A DNA stretch of 64,000 bases from an uncultured Prevotella sp. GTDB taxonomy: Bacteria > Bacteroidota > Bacteroidia > Bacteroidales > Bacteroidaceae. Below are positions 19,254 to 27,135 of the stretch, piece by piece. A program made the position numbers and the translations under genes. The stretch is from NCBI GenBank assembly GCA_900315525.1, contig OMZO01000019.1, forward strand, positions 1-64,000, read 5' to 3'. Numbering within the stretch: the first letter of the stretch is position 1; each line of letters begins with the position of its first letter. Below the pieces are notes generated by a model, which saw only the letters and a program-made list of their open reading frames with translations, was not told the origin of the DNA and made no database searches.

Positions 19254-20012
19254 ATGGCCATCAACTGGAAAAAGACCGTCTTTGTAGTTTGCGACATTGT
19301 CATTGCCGCCTACTTGCTGTTGGCCATAACTGCATTCAACAAACCCGGTGCCATCACCACTCACTGTACGGAGGTAAAGATCGACATTGAGCAGAATAGT
19401 GCCATCAGCGGTTTCATGAATGCCAACGAGATCAAGCGTATCTTAACTAGAGAACGCGTCTATCCACTCTCATGGGACATGGAGGATGTCAGTGTGCGCA
19501 AGATTGAAGAAGCACTTCAAAAGAGTCCCTTTATCGAGAAAGCTGAATGTCATAAGACGCAGAGCGGTCATGTCTGCATCAGCATCAAACAACGCATACC
19601 TGTTGTAAGAGTCATGGCAGATAATCAGGAAAACTACTATGTCGACACCCATGGCAGCATGATGCCTGAAAGCCGCTATGTTGCCAACCTGATTGTCGCC
19701 ACAGGCGCCATCAGCCGCAAATATGCGCAATCGACACTTACACGCGTAGCGAGTCAAATCTTGAAGAATCCATTCTGGAAGGACCAGATTGTACAAATCA
19801 ATATTCTGTCTGACGGTTCTGTAGAGCTGGTGCCGCGCGTAGGCGAACATATCATCTACTTGGGCCCGCCTTATGACGTGGAGAACAAACTGGAACGCAT
19901 GCGAAAGTTCTATCTCTACGGTCTTAATAAGGCTGGTTGGAACAAGTACAACTATATCAGCGTAGAATTCAGCAATCAGATTATATGTAAGAAAAATAAG
20001 AGAAAAAAGTAA
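19254..20012 (+). CDS. ftsQ: Cell division protein FtsQ
   Basis: 252 residues: short cytoplasmic start, one membrane segment (TVFVVCDIVIAAYLLLAIT, about 8-28), a POTRA-like domain (VRKIEEALQKSPFIEKAECH...SIKQRIPVVRV) and a beta domain ending IICKKNKRKK. It is the POTRA scaffold protein of the divisome. Conserved residues are few, as usual for FtsQ; the position between murC and ftsA makes the call safe. Confidence 0.9.
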   Translation: MAINWKKTVFVVCDIVIAAYLLLAITAFNKPGAITTHCTEVKIDIEQNSAISGFMNANEIKRILTRERVYPLSWDMEDVSVRKIEEALQKSPFIEKAECHKTQSGHVCISIKQRIPVVRVMADNQENYYVDTHGSMMPESRYVANLIVATGAISRKYAQSTLTRVASQILKNPFWKDQIVQINILSDGSVELVPRVGEHIIYLGPPYDVENKLERMRKFYLYGLNKAGWNKYNYISVEFSNQIICKKNKRKK

Positions 20013-20024
20013 ATATCAACGAAG

Positions 20025-21494
20025 ATGGCAGCAAAGGAATTTATCGTAGCAATCGAACTCGGTTCATCTAAAGTAACTGGTATCGCGGGCCAAAAGAATC
20101 TCGACGGCAGTATCCAGATACTCGCCGTAGTAAAGGAGGAGTCTTCCGCTTTTATCCGTAAGGGTGTGGTCTATAACATCGACAAGACCGCACAATGCCT
20201 CACCAGCATCATCAAGAAGCTGGAAACACAACTCAAGACTGAAATCAGACAGGTGTATGTCGGCATTGGCGGACAATCCATCCGCAGCGTCAGGAACGTC
20301 ATTGGCAAGGATCTCCCCAACGAGAGCATTGTCACACAGGATATGGTCATCGAACTGATGGACGCCAACCGTAACATGACCTACCCAGATCAGGAGATTC
20401 TCGACGCTGCCGTACAGGAATACAAGGTGGGCTCTCAGTTCCAGATCGACCCTGTCGGCATCCAGGCAACACGCTTGGAAGGCAACTTCCTCAATATCCT
20501 GGAACGCAAGGCATTCTATAAGAACCTGAACAAGTGCTTCGAGACAGCCGATATCAATATCGCTGAGATGTACCTGGCCCCGCTGGCTCTGGCCGACAGC
20601 GTGTTGACAGAAGCAGAGAAGCGCTCGGGCTGTGCACTGGTCGATCTCGGTGCTGACACGACGACGGTATCCGTCTATTCCAAGAACATCCTGCGCCATC
20701 TCGCCGTCATTCCCCTCGGTAGTAATAACATCACCAAGGACATCGCTACTTTACAAATGGAAGAGAGTGACGCTGAAAGGATGAAACTCAAATATGCTGC
20801 CGCCTATACGGATAACAATGACATCGATAACGACTTGAAATATTCCATCGACCCTGAGCGTCAGATTGAAAGCAGGAAATTCATCGAGATTGTCGAAGGA
20901 CGTCTGGAAGAGATTATCGAGAATGTATGGTATCAGATACCGTCTGAGTATTATGACAAGCTCTTGGGAGGTATCATCCTGACGGGTGGAGGATCCAACC
21001 TGAAGAATATCGAGAAGGCCTTCAACAATCACACACATGTCGATAAGATCCGCGTCGCCAAGTTCGTCACACAGTCCATCATCTCCAACAATGAGACCAT
21101 CAAGGCCCACGACGGCACGATGAACACCGTGCTTGGCCTGCTGGTTAAGGGTGATATCAACTGTGCTGGCAGCGCTGTTGACCTGAATGGTGATCTCTTC
21201 AGCACGCCTAAACAACCTACTGCAACAGGCTTCGACCCCCGCTCTCCCCGTACTGCTGGCGAGATTCCTGCAGGCGTCGTACTCACAGCCGCTGAGAAAA
21301 AGGCTGCTGAAGCCGAGAAGAAGGCCGCAGAAGAGCTCAAGCGTCGTCAGGAGGAGGAAGAAGAGCGCAAGAAAAGCGAGGAAGAAGCCCGTATCAAGGA
21401 AGAACAGGAACGCATCCGCAAGGAGAACAGTTTCTGGAACAAGGCCATCAAGGGCATCAAGAAATTCGGCAAACAGATTGTCGAGGAAGAATAA
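20025..21494 (+). CDS. ftsA: Cell division protein FtsA with charged C-terminal extension
   Basis: 489 residues, actin-like fold with VAIELGSSKVTGIAG at the start, IGGQSI, the DLGADTTTVSVY phosphate loop and GGIILTGGGSNL. The E. coli protein is about 420 residues; here a Lys/Glu/Arg-rich segment of about 50 residues (about 418-467) resembling a coiled coil precedes the last 22 residues, which form an amphipathic helix of the FtsA membrane-targeting type (SFWNKAIKGIKKFGKQI). FtsA tethers FtsZ to the membrane. Followed by ftsZ after 40 bases. Confidence 0.95.
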   Translation: MAAKEFIVAIELGSSKVTGIAGQKNLDGSIQILAVVKEESSAFIRKGVVYNIDKTAQCLTSIIKKLETQLKTEIRQVYVGIGGQSIRSVRNVIGKDLPNESIVTQDMVIELMDANRNMTYPDQEILDAAVQEYKVGSQFQIDPVGIQATRLEGNFLNILERKAFYKNLNKCFETADINIAEMYLAPLALADSVLTEAEKRSGCALVDLGADTTTVSVYSKNILRHLAVIPLGSNNITKDIATLQMEESDAERMKLKYAAAYTDNNDIDNDLKYSIDPERQIESRKFIEIVEGRLEEIIENVWYQIPSEYYDKLLGGIILTGGGSNLKNIEKAFNNHTHVDKIRVAKFVTQSIISNNETIKAHDGTMNTVLGLLVKGDINCAGSAVDLNGDLFSTPKQPTATGFDPRSPRTAGEIPAGVVLTAAEKKAAEAEKKAAEELKRRQEEEEERKKSEEEARIKEEQERIRKENSFWNKAIKGIKKFGKQIVEEE

Positions 21495-21534
21495 GTTTTT
21501 TTAATAAGTATGCATTTTAGATTGATAGGATAAT

Positions 21535-22875
21535 ATGGAAGAGAACAGAAATAACATACAGATTCTGGACTTCGGAGCACCGGAGAAGGAACACAGCATC
21601 ATCAAAGTGATTGGTGTAGGTGGTGGTGGCGGCAATGCTGTCAACCACATGTATCGTGAAGGCATCCACGATGTCACATTCGTGCTTTGCAACACCGATA
21701 ATCAGGCACTCAACGATTCTCCCGTGCCCGTGCATCTTCAGCTGGGCAAGGAAGGCCTCGGTGCTGGTAACAAACCTGAGAAAGCCCGCGAGGCTGCAGA
21801 AGAGAGCCTGGAAGACATACGCAACATGCTCAGCGACGGCACGAAGATGGCCTTCATCACCGCCGGAATGGGTGGTGGTACCGGCACTGGTGCTGCACCT
21901 GTCATCGCCCGTGTCAGCAAGGAACTGGGCATCCTCACCGTGGGTATCGTCACCATCCCCTTCCGCTTTGAGGGTGACCGCAAGATCGATCAGGCCCTCG
22001 ACGGTGTCGAGGAAATGTCTAAACACGTCGATGCCCTGCTGGTCATCAACAACGAGCGACTCCGTGAGATCTACCCCGAGCTCTCTGTGCTCGACGCCTT
22101 CGGAAAGGCCGACGACACGCTGAGCGTCGCTGCAAAGTCCATCGCAGAGATCATCACCGTCCACGGCCTCATCAACCTCGACTTCAATGATGTGAAGACC
22201 GTCCTGAAGGATGGTGGCGTTGCCATCATGTCAACAGGTTACGGTGAAGGCGAAGGCCGCGTCAAGAAGGCTATCGACGATGCCCTGACTTCTCCTCTCC
22301 TCAATGACAACGACATCTTCAATTCCAAGAAGATCCTGCTGAGCATCACCTTCGCAGCCTCAAAAGACGGTCAGCAGTCACTGATGATGGAAGAGATGAA
22401 CGACGTCAACGACTTCATGGCCAGATTCGGCAACGACTTCGAGATCAAGTGGGGACTTGCCACCGATCCCGAACTGGGCAAGAAAGTCAAGGTCACCATC
22501 CTCGCCACAGGCTTCGGCATCGAGGATGTCGATGGCATGAACGGCCATCTGAAGAAGCATAGCCAGGAGGACATCAACCGCATCGCCGAGGAACAAGAGA
22601 AGATTGCCCAGCGCCAGGACCGCCGCAACCGCTACTATGGAGGCGAAGGCACCACCAAGCGCTACAAGCGTCGCCCGAACATCTATCTCTTCCGTCCAGA
22701 AGACCTCGACAACGACGATGTCATCTCAGCCGTAGAGTCCACACCGACCTACAAGCGCACGCGTGATATCCTTGATAGCATCAACAGTCAGGCAAGCGGC
22801 GACCTGCTCAGCTCCGCCGCCGATAGTGCCCCCACCGATACCGCCGAAACGATCCAAGGCATGATCCGCTTCTAA
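21535..22875 (+). CDS. ftsZ: Cell division GTPase FtsZ
   Basis: 446 residues. The tubulin signature GGGTGTG is at 113-119; VIGVGGGGGNAVNHM opens the nucleotide-binding domain and PFRFEGDRKIDQA and NDVNDFMARFG follow. After the C-terminal domain there is a basic linker (RRNRYYGGEG, RYKRRPN), then a spacer and the short tail IQGMIRF, which would bind FtsA. Last gene of the dcw operon, closed by a terminator 17 bases on. Confidence 0.98.
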   Translation: MEENRNNIQILDFGAPEKEHSIIKVIGVGGGGGNAVNHMYREGIHDVTFVLCNTDNQALNDSPVPVHLQLGKEGLGAGNKPEKAREAAEESLEDIRNMLSDGTKMAFITAGMGGGTGTGAAPVIARVSKELGILTVGIVTIPFRFEGDRKIDQALDGVEEMSKHVDALLVINNERLREIYPELSVLDAFGKADDTLSVAAKSIAEIITVHGLINLDFNDVKTVLKDGGVAIMSTGYGEGEGRVKKAIDDALTSPLLNDNDIFNSKKILLSITFAASKDGQQSLMMEEMNDVNDFMARFGNDFEIKWGLATDPELGKKVKVTILATGFGIEDVDGMNGHLKKHSQEDINRIAEEQEKIAQRQDRRNRYYGGEGTTKRYKRRPNIYLFRPEDLDNDDVISAVESTPTYKRTRDILDSINSQASGDLLSSAADSAPTDTAETIQGMIRF

Positions 22876-22891
22876 ACAAACTACATATAAA

Positions 22892-22928
22892 AAAAGGCCC
22901 GTTCCCAATGGTTGAGAGCGGGCCTTTT
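22892..22928 (+). terminator. Rho-independent terminator of the dcw operon
   Basis: A perfect 10-bp stem AAAAGGCCCG / CGGGCCTTTT with a 17-base loop lies 17 bases after the ftsZ stop. The A and T runs make it work on either strand. Confidence 0.85.
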
Positions 22929-23080
22929 AATTCAAAATACTCGCCACTTATTCTGCAATACTCGTCACTTACTGCAAAATAAGTGTCTCTTAATCCGACA
23001 ACTTAAGCCGAAGAATTATTCCCACACTGGGAATAATTTGGTCCCAAGGTGGGAACATATTAGTCCCAGTGTGGGAATAA
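22929..23080. repeat. Converging-gene spacer with a palindromic TCCCA...TGGGA array
   Basis: Between ftsZ and recO, which run towards each other. An imperfect direct repeat (22936-22956 and 22957-22975, AATACTCGyCACTTA core) precedes an array of hairpin-forming words: TTCCCACACTGGGAA, TCCCAAGGTGGGA and CCCAGTGTGGGAA. The 18-base word at 23014-23031 is the perfect reverse complement of 23065-23082. This may be a REP-like intergenic repeat or a factor-independent stop for recO. Confidence 0.6.
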
Positions 23081-23806
23081 TTAACGATAAAGGTCCTGGA
23101 GGACGGCGACGGACTTGAGCTCGGGGAAGTCAGGGATATGAAGTCGATAATAGGCCAAAGTGACTTCCAACAGCCGATTGCGCTCCTGATGCGTCATGCG
23201 GAAAAGGTGCATCGTCGGATAGTCCATACGCATCATCAGTTGCACCTTCTCGGCCTCAACGGGATCCAAAAAATCGCGATGCACAGGAGGGGCAGCACAG
23301 AACACGCTCTCACGAAGATCAAAATAGTCACCTGGGAGATAGTCATCAAGATTAGGATAAAAACCCAGGAAACGGCTCAGGCGCATCAGAAAGACAAGAT
23401 GGAAGCTGGCAAAACTACTGGGCTGGCCATCAAACCACTGAAGGCTATTGACGATATAGTCGAACAAAGGCTCATTGCGCTGCTCTGAGCGAAGCGCATG
23501 ATAGAGAAACTCCGACAAAAAAAGCGAGATGGCAAGTTTGTGAGCATCAAAGGGAATCGAGGAAAACGGTGATGACAGGCGGACGTCTGCTAACTTCTGC
23601 AACTGAAGCTTGGGGCGCACATCGGTCTCTATCTCCAACAGCGTGAGGGGCTGGAAAAACTGCTTCTTGAATTTCGACTTCGACGATTTTGGTATGTTGA
23701 CGATAAACGACAGATGACCATGACTCCTGGTGAACATATCCACGATGAGTCTGGTCTCACCATACTTAAGAGAATGAAGCACAATGGCTTGGGTTTTATT
23801 CAACAT
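23081..23806 (-). CDS. recO: DNA repair protein RecO
   Basis: 241 residues from the ATG at 23806 (an in-frame TTG 9 bases earlier would fall inside the promoter box). N-terminal OB domain (TQAIVLHSLKYGETRLIVDMFTRSHG) and a helical C-terminal domain with FLGFYPNL; the four zinc cysteines of some RecO proteins are missing, as in many Bacteroidota. RecO helps RecR load RecA on SSB-coated DNA. A TACTTTTG box (23820-23813) ends only 6 bases upstream of the start, suggesting a leaderless or nearly leaderless message. The gene ends in the palindromic repeat. Confidence 0.9.
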   Translation of the reverse strand: MLNKTQAIVLHSLKYGETRLIVDMFTRSHGHLSFIVNIPKSSKSKFKKQFFQPLTLLEIETDVRPKLQLQKLADVRLSSPFSSIPFDAHKLAISLFLSEFLYHALRSEQRNEPLFDYIVNSLQWFDGQPSSFASFHLVFLMRLSRFLGFYPNLDDYLPGDYFDLRESVFCAAPPVHRDFLDPVEAEKVQLMMRMDYPTMHLFRMTHQERNRLLEVTLAYYRLHIPDFPELKSVAVLQDLYR

Positions 23807-23812
23807 ACGATG

Positions 23813-23820
23813 CAAAAGTA
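23813..23820 (-). promoter_or_regulatory. recO -7 box, almost touching the start codon
   Basis: Minus strand TACTTTTG (TAnnTTTG). Transcription from it would begin within a few bases of the ATG at 23806. Confidence 0.5.
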
Positions 23821-23860
23821 CAAAAAAAATTAGTAAAATAGCATTTTTTTATTAGAAAAT

Positions 23861-23891
23861 TTTGTCAATTGGAAAAATAGCTGTACCTTTG
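23861..23891 (+). promoter_or_regulatory. tRNA-Glu promoter, TTTG-N19-TACCTTTG
   Basis: TTTG at 23861-23864 and TACCTTTG at 23884-23891 are separated by exactly 19 bases, the classic Bacteroides -33/-7 arrangement, and the -7 box ends 19 bases before the tRNA. A stable RNA gene with this match is one of the best promoter calls in the window. Confidence 0.85.
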
Positions 23892-23910
23892 CACCCGCAA
23901 AAATGGCGAC

Positions 23911-23985
23911 GGTCCCTTCGTCTATCGGTTAGGACGAGAGATTTTCATTCTCTAAAGAGGAGTTCGACTCTCCTAGGGACTACCA
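23911..23985 (+). tRNA. tRNA-Glu (anticodon TTC)
   Basis: Cloverleaf reads without gaps: acceptor GGTCCCT/AGGGACT, anticodon stem AGAGA/TCTCT around loop TTTTCAT with anticodon TTC, T stem AGGAG/CTCCT with loop TTCGACT, and an encoded CCA at 23983-23985. Confidence 0.95.
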
Positions 23986-24134
23986 CTTAAATCTGCCATC
24001 TGCACAGCCAAGTGCTACCTGCGCAATCGGGGACAAGGTGACAGAAGGCTTCACCAAGAAGCCTGCCCAGGGCGGCCATAGCGGCGCAAGACCCATAAGC
24101 TTTAAATTAACAATTAAAAATTAAGAATTAAAAA
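23986..24134 (+). other. Leader between tRNA-Glu and rpsT
   Basis: 149 bases, no gene called. It carries a perfect 7-bp hairpin (AGGCTTC/GAAGCCT, loop ACCAA; about 24038-24056), a GC-rich stretch GGCGGCCATAGCGG (24071-24084) that resembles the 5-prime end of 5S rRNA, and an AT-rich run just before rpsT. Cotranscription of tRNA-Glu with rpsT is possible, since no promoter box is seen. Confidence 0.4.
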
Positions 24135-24389
24135 ATGGCAAATCACAAGTCAAGTGTGAAGCGTATCCGTCAGGACAAGAAGAAGGCACTTCACAACCAC
24201 TACTACGCAAAGACAATGCGTAACGCTGTACGCAAGCTCCGCGCAATGGAGAACAAGGAAGAGGCAATAGCTCTGTATCCGAAGGTACAGAAGATGCTCG
24301 ACAAGCTGGCTAAGACCAACATCATCCACAAGAACAAGGCAGCCAACTTGAAGTCAAGCCTCGCTCTGCACATCAACAAGCTGGGATAA
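24135..24389 (+). CDS. rpsT: 30S ribosomal protein S20
   Basis: 84 residues, very basic: [17 protein letters not shown] start, [30 protein letters not shown] end. Typical length. It binds 16S rRNA early in 30S assembly. A strong hairpin terminator follows directly. Confidence 0.97.
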   Translation: MANHKSSVKRIRQDKKKALHNHYYAKTMRNAVRKLRAMENKEEAIALYPKVQKMLDKLAKTNIIHKNKAANLKSSLALHINKLG

Positions 24390-24412
24390 TCAACAGATTG
24401 AGACTAGCATAC

Positions 24413-24452
24413 GCGGGTCATTTGCAAAATGCAGATGATCCGCTTATTTTTT
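24413..24452 (+). terminator. rpsT terminator
   Basis: A 14-bp stem with two G.U pairs (GCGGGTCATTTGCA / TGCAGATGATCCGC), a loop AAA and then TTATTTTTT. It lies 24 bases after the rpsT stop. Confidence 0.8.
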
Positions 24453-24497
24453 GTAGTTTTTTAGCAGATAAACTACGTTTATCTGACAAATTTTTCG

Positions 24498-24505
24498 TAA
24501 CTTTG
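24498..24505 (+). promoter_or_regulatory. gyrB -7 box
   Basis: TAACTTTG, 24 bases before the gyrB ATG at 24530, after the rpsT terminator. No clear -33 TTTG. Confidence 0.55.
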
Positions 24506-24529
24506 CACACAATTAGCAAAATTACAAAA

Positions 24530-26506
24530 ATGACAGAAGAACAACTGAATCAAGAACAAAATTATTCCGCGAGTAACATTCAGGTGCTCGAGGGATTGGA
24601 AGCCGTGCGCAAGCGTCCGGCCATGTACATCGGAGACATCAGTGAGAAGGGCCTGCACCATCTCGTCAATGAGACGGTGGATAACTCCATCGACGAGGCG
24701 ATGGCCGGCTATTGTACACATATAGAAGTAACCATCAATGAGGATAACTCTATCACCGTTCAGGATAACGGTCGTGGTATCCCTGTGGATGAGCATGAGA
24801 AGATGCACAAGTCTGCACTGGAAGTCGTCATGACCGTGCTGCATGCCGGTGGTAAGTTCGACAAGGGCTCTTACAAGGTATCAGGAGGTCTTCATGGTGT
24901 AGGTGTCAGCTGTGTGAATGCTCTTTCCACGCACATGATGTCGCAGGTGTTCCGCAACGGCCACATCTATCAGCAGGAGTATGAGAAGGGTAAACCGCTT
25001 TACGACGTGAAGATTGTGGGCGACACGGAGCTCACGGGTACGCGCCAGCAGTTCTGGCCCGACGGCAGTATCTTCACCACGACGGAATACAAATACGATA
25101 TCATTGCTCGTCGTATGCGCGAGCTGGCCTATCTGAATGCAGGTATTACCATCACGCTGACAGACCTGCGCCCTGATGAGGAAGGCAACCTGAAACAGCC
25201 AGAGGTATTCCACGCCAAGGAGGGCTTGAAGGAGTTTGTGCGCTACGTAGATCGTCACCGCCAGTCGATCATCGGCGACCCGATCTGCCTGAAGACTGAA
25301 AAGGACGGTGTGCCCATCGAGGTGGCACTGCTCTATAACAGTGACTATTCGGAGAATATCCACTCTTACGTGAACAATATCAACACCATCGAGGGTGGTA
25401 CCCACCTGACAGGTTTCCGTATCGCCTTAGCTCGTACACTGAAGAAATATGCAGATGAGGACGATCAGCTGCGCAAACAAATCGAGAAGGCCAAGATCGA
25501 GGTGGCACAGGATGACTTCCGCGAAGGTCTGACAGCTATCATCTCTGTGAAGGTGGCTGAGCCTCAGTTTGAGGGACAGACCAAGACAAAACTGGGTAAC
25601 TCTGAGGTAAACGGTGCCGTACAGAAGGCTGTAGGTGAGGCTATGACCAACTATCTGGAGGAGCACCCGAAAGAGGCACATACCATCTGTGAGAAGGTGA
25701 TTCTGGCTGCCACAGCGCGTATCGCTGCCCGCAAGGCGCGTGAGAGCGTACAGCGCAAGAACCCGATGACAGGTGGTGGACTGCCCGGCAAGCTGGCAGA
25801 CTGCTCCAACAAGGATCCTAAGGACTGTGAGATCTTCCTCGTCGAGGGTGACTCCGCAGGTGGTTCTGCAAAACAGGGTCGTGACCGTCATTTCCAGGCT
25901 ATCCTGCCCTTGCGCGGTAAGATCCTGAATGTGGAGAAAGTGCAGTGGCACCGCGTGTTCGAGGCTGAATCTGTAATGAATATCATCCAGAGTATCGGTG
26001 TACGCTTCGGTGTTGATGGCGAGGATTCCAAGGAGGCTAACATCGACAAGCTGCGCTACGACAAGATTATCATCATGACCGACGCCGACGTCGATGGCTC
26101 GCACATCGACACGCTGATCATGACACTCTTCTACCGCTTTATGCCTCAGGTGATCCAGGGCGGACATCTCTATATCGCTACACCGCCTCTCTACAAGTGT
26201 ACCTATAAGAAGAACTCGGAATACTGCTACACCGAGCAACAGCGCCAGGCCTTCATCGACAAGTACGTGGCTGGCAACGTCGATGACAAAGGTCTGCACA
26301 CACAGCGCTACAAAGGTCTTGGTGAGATGAATCCGGAACAGCTTTGGGAGACGACCATGAATCCCGAGAACCGTCTGCTGAAGCAGGTGACCATCGAGAA
26401 TGCCGCTGAGGCTGACGAGATCTTCTCTATGCTGATGGGTGACGACGTAGAGCCACGCCGTGAGTTCATTGAGAAGAACGCGACCTACGCCAACATCGAC
26501 GCATAA
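24530..26506 (+). CDS. gyrB: DNA gyrase subunit B
   Basis: 658 residues from ATG 24530. A longer open frame reaches 24398, but it runs through the rpsT terminator and the promoter box, so the later start is preferred. GHKL ATPase domain (EAVRKRPAMYIGD, NETVDNSIDEA, QDNGRGIP, GLHGVGVSCVNALS), transducer, TOPRIM domain (VEGDSAGGSAKQGRDR, DADVDGSHI) and C-terminal YKGLGEMNPEQLWETTM. GyrB, with GyrA elsewhere, introduces negative supercoils. Length and the short acidic-free C-terminus fit Bacteroidota GyrB better than ParE. Confidence 0.95.
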   Translation: MTEEQLNQEQNYSASNIQVLEGLEAVRKRPAMYIGDISEKGLHHLVNETVDNSIDEAMAGYCTHIEVTINEDNSITVQDNGRGIPVDEHEKMHKSALEVVMTVLHAGGKFDKGSYKVSGGLHGVGVSCVNALSTHMMSQVFRNGHIYQQEYEKGKPLYDVKIVGDTELTGTRQQFWPDGSIFTTTEYKYDIIARRMRELAYLNAGITITLTDLRPDEEGNLKQPEVFHAKEGLKEFVRYVDRHRQSIIGDPICLKTEKDGVPIEVALLYNSDYSENIHSYVNNINTIEGGTHLTGFRIALARTLKKYADEDDQLRKQIEKAKIEVAQDDFREGLTAIISVKVAEPQFEGQTKTKLGNSEVNGAVQKAVGEAMTNYLEEHPKEAHTICEKVILAATARIAARKARESVQRKNPMTGGGLPGKLADCSNKDPKDCEIFLVEGDSAGGSAKQGRDRHFQAILPLRGKILNVEKVQWHRVFEAESVMNIIQSIGVRFGVDGEDSKEANIDKLRYDKIIIMTDADVDGSHIDTLIMTLFYRFMPQVIQGGHLYIATPPLYKCTYKKNSEYCYTEQQRQAFIDKYVAGNVDDKGLHTQRYKGLGEMNPEQLWETTMNPENRLLKQVTIENAAEADEIFSMLMGDDVEPRREFIEKNATYANIDA

Positions 26507-26532
26507 GAATCATCACTCATCTATAATTTCAG

Positions 26533-26571
26533 CCCACCCGATACAAGTTACATCTTGTCGGGTGGGTTTTT
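26533..26571 (+). terminator. gyrB terminator
   Basis: Stem CCCACCCGA/TCGGGTGGG with an inner CAAG/CTTG pairing, followed by TTTTTCT. It lies 26 bases after the gyrB stop and just before the convergent lipoprotein gene. Confidence 0.8.
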
Positions 26572-26574
26572 CTA

Positions 26575-27135
26575 TTAATTCCAAGCTCGTAGGATAGTAC
26601 CGTCGAAAAAAGCGTTGTAGGTAAGCAGACGGTCATGATTACCTGCATCCCCACGGGCTCTGATGCCACTGTTCACATCATAGCTGCGGTCACACTTGGC
26701 ACAATGGAGCAACTGGCCATTGTTCTGCCATGTCAGGGGGTAATTGATACCAGTATAGTCAGCCAGACAGTTCGGACATTGTCCATCGTAGGCAACGAGC
26801 TTGCCAATTTCATAACTACTCACACCAATGATAATGCAATCGTTGGCCCCTAGGTAAAAGGCTACTTGGGTCTCTCGCTGGGTAGTCAGGGAGATATCCT
26901 CTGTCGCATTATCAAAGTTACGGGTGGTCTTCAGATGACGCACACCCTTATTATCGACATAGGTCTGAACTTTACAGAAATGACCACTGTTGCCCAAGAT
27001 GCCTGTCAGATGGCATGGCAGCGGATGGAGAGAGGTGTCGAAGAGGAAACTACAACGATAGGCACGACTAATCGTGTCATCAGCGTTACAGGCTGCCAAC
27101 AACACACCTACCAGAACTGCCAATAACCTTTTCAT
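26575..27135 (-). CDS. Rieske-like lipoprotein with a double CxxC site
   Basis: 186 residues: lipoprotein signal (LLAAC, Cys16) and a domain ending in AYDGQCPNCLAD (CxxC 120-123) and LLHCAKCDRSYDVNSG (CxxC 145-148). The spacing and the surrounding 'YPL-W-G-L-C-C-R-YD-SG' pattern mimic the Rieske [2Fe-2S] fold, but each CxH/CxxH motif is replaced by CxxC. Four cysteines would bind zinc or an iron-sulfur cluster. Related 'nitrite reductase/ring-hydroxylating ferredoxin-like' lipoproteins are common in Bacteroidota and their role is unknown. It overlaps argH by ATGA, so the two are translationally coupled. Confidence 0.7.
   Translation of the reverse strand: MKRLLAVLVGVLLAACNADDTISRAYRCSFLFDTSLHPLPCHLTGILGNSGHFCKVQTYVDNKGVRHLKTTRNFDNATEDISLTTQRETQVAFYLGANDCIIIGVSSYEIGKLVAYDGQCPNCLADYTGINYPLTWQNNGQLLHCAKCDRSYDVNSGIRARGDAGNHDRLLTYNAFFDGTILRAWN

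Noticed and set aside
24398-24529. 44 extra N-terminal residues of GyrB
   Set aside because: They would be encoded by the rpsT terminator and the gyrB promoter box.
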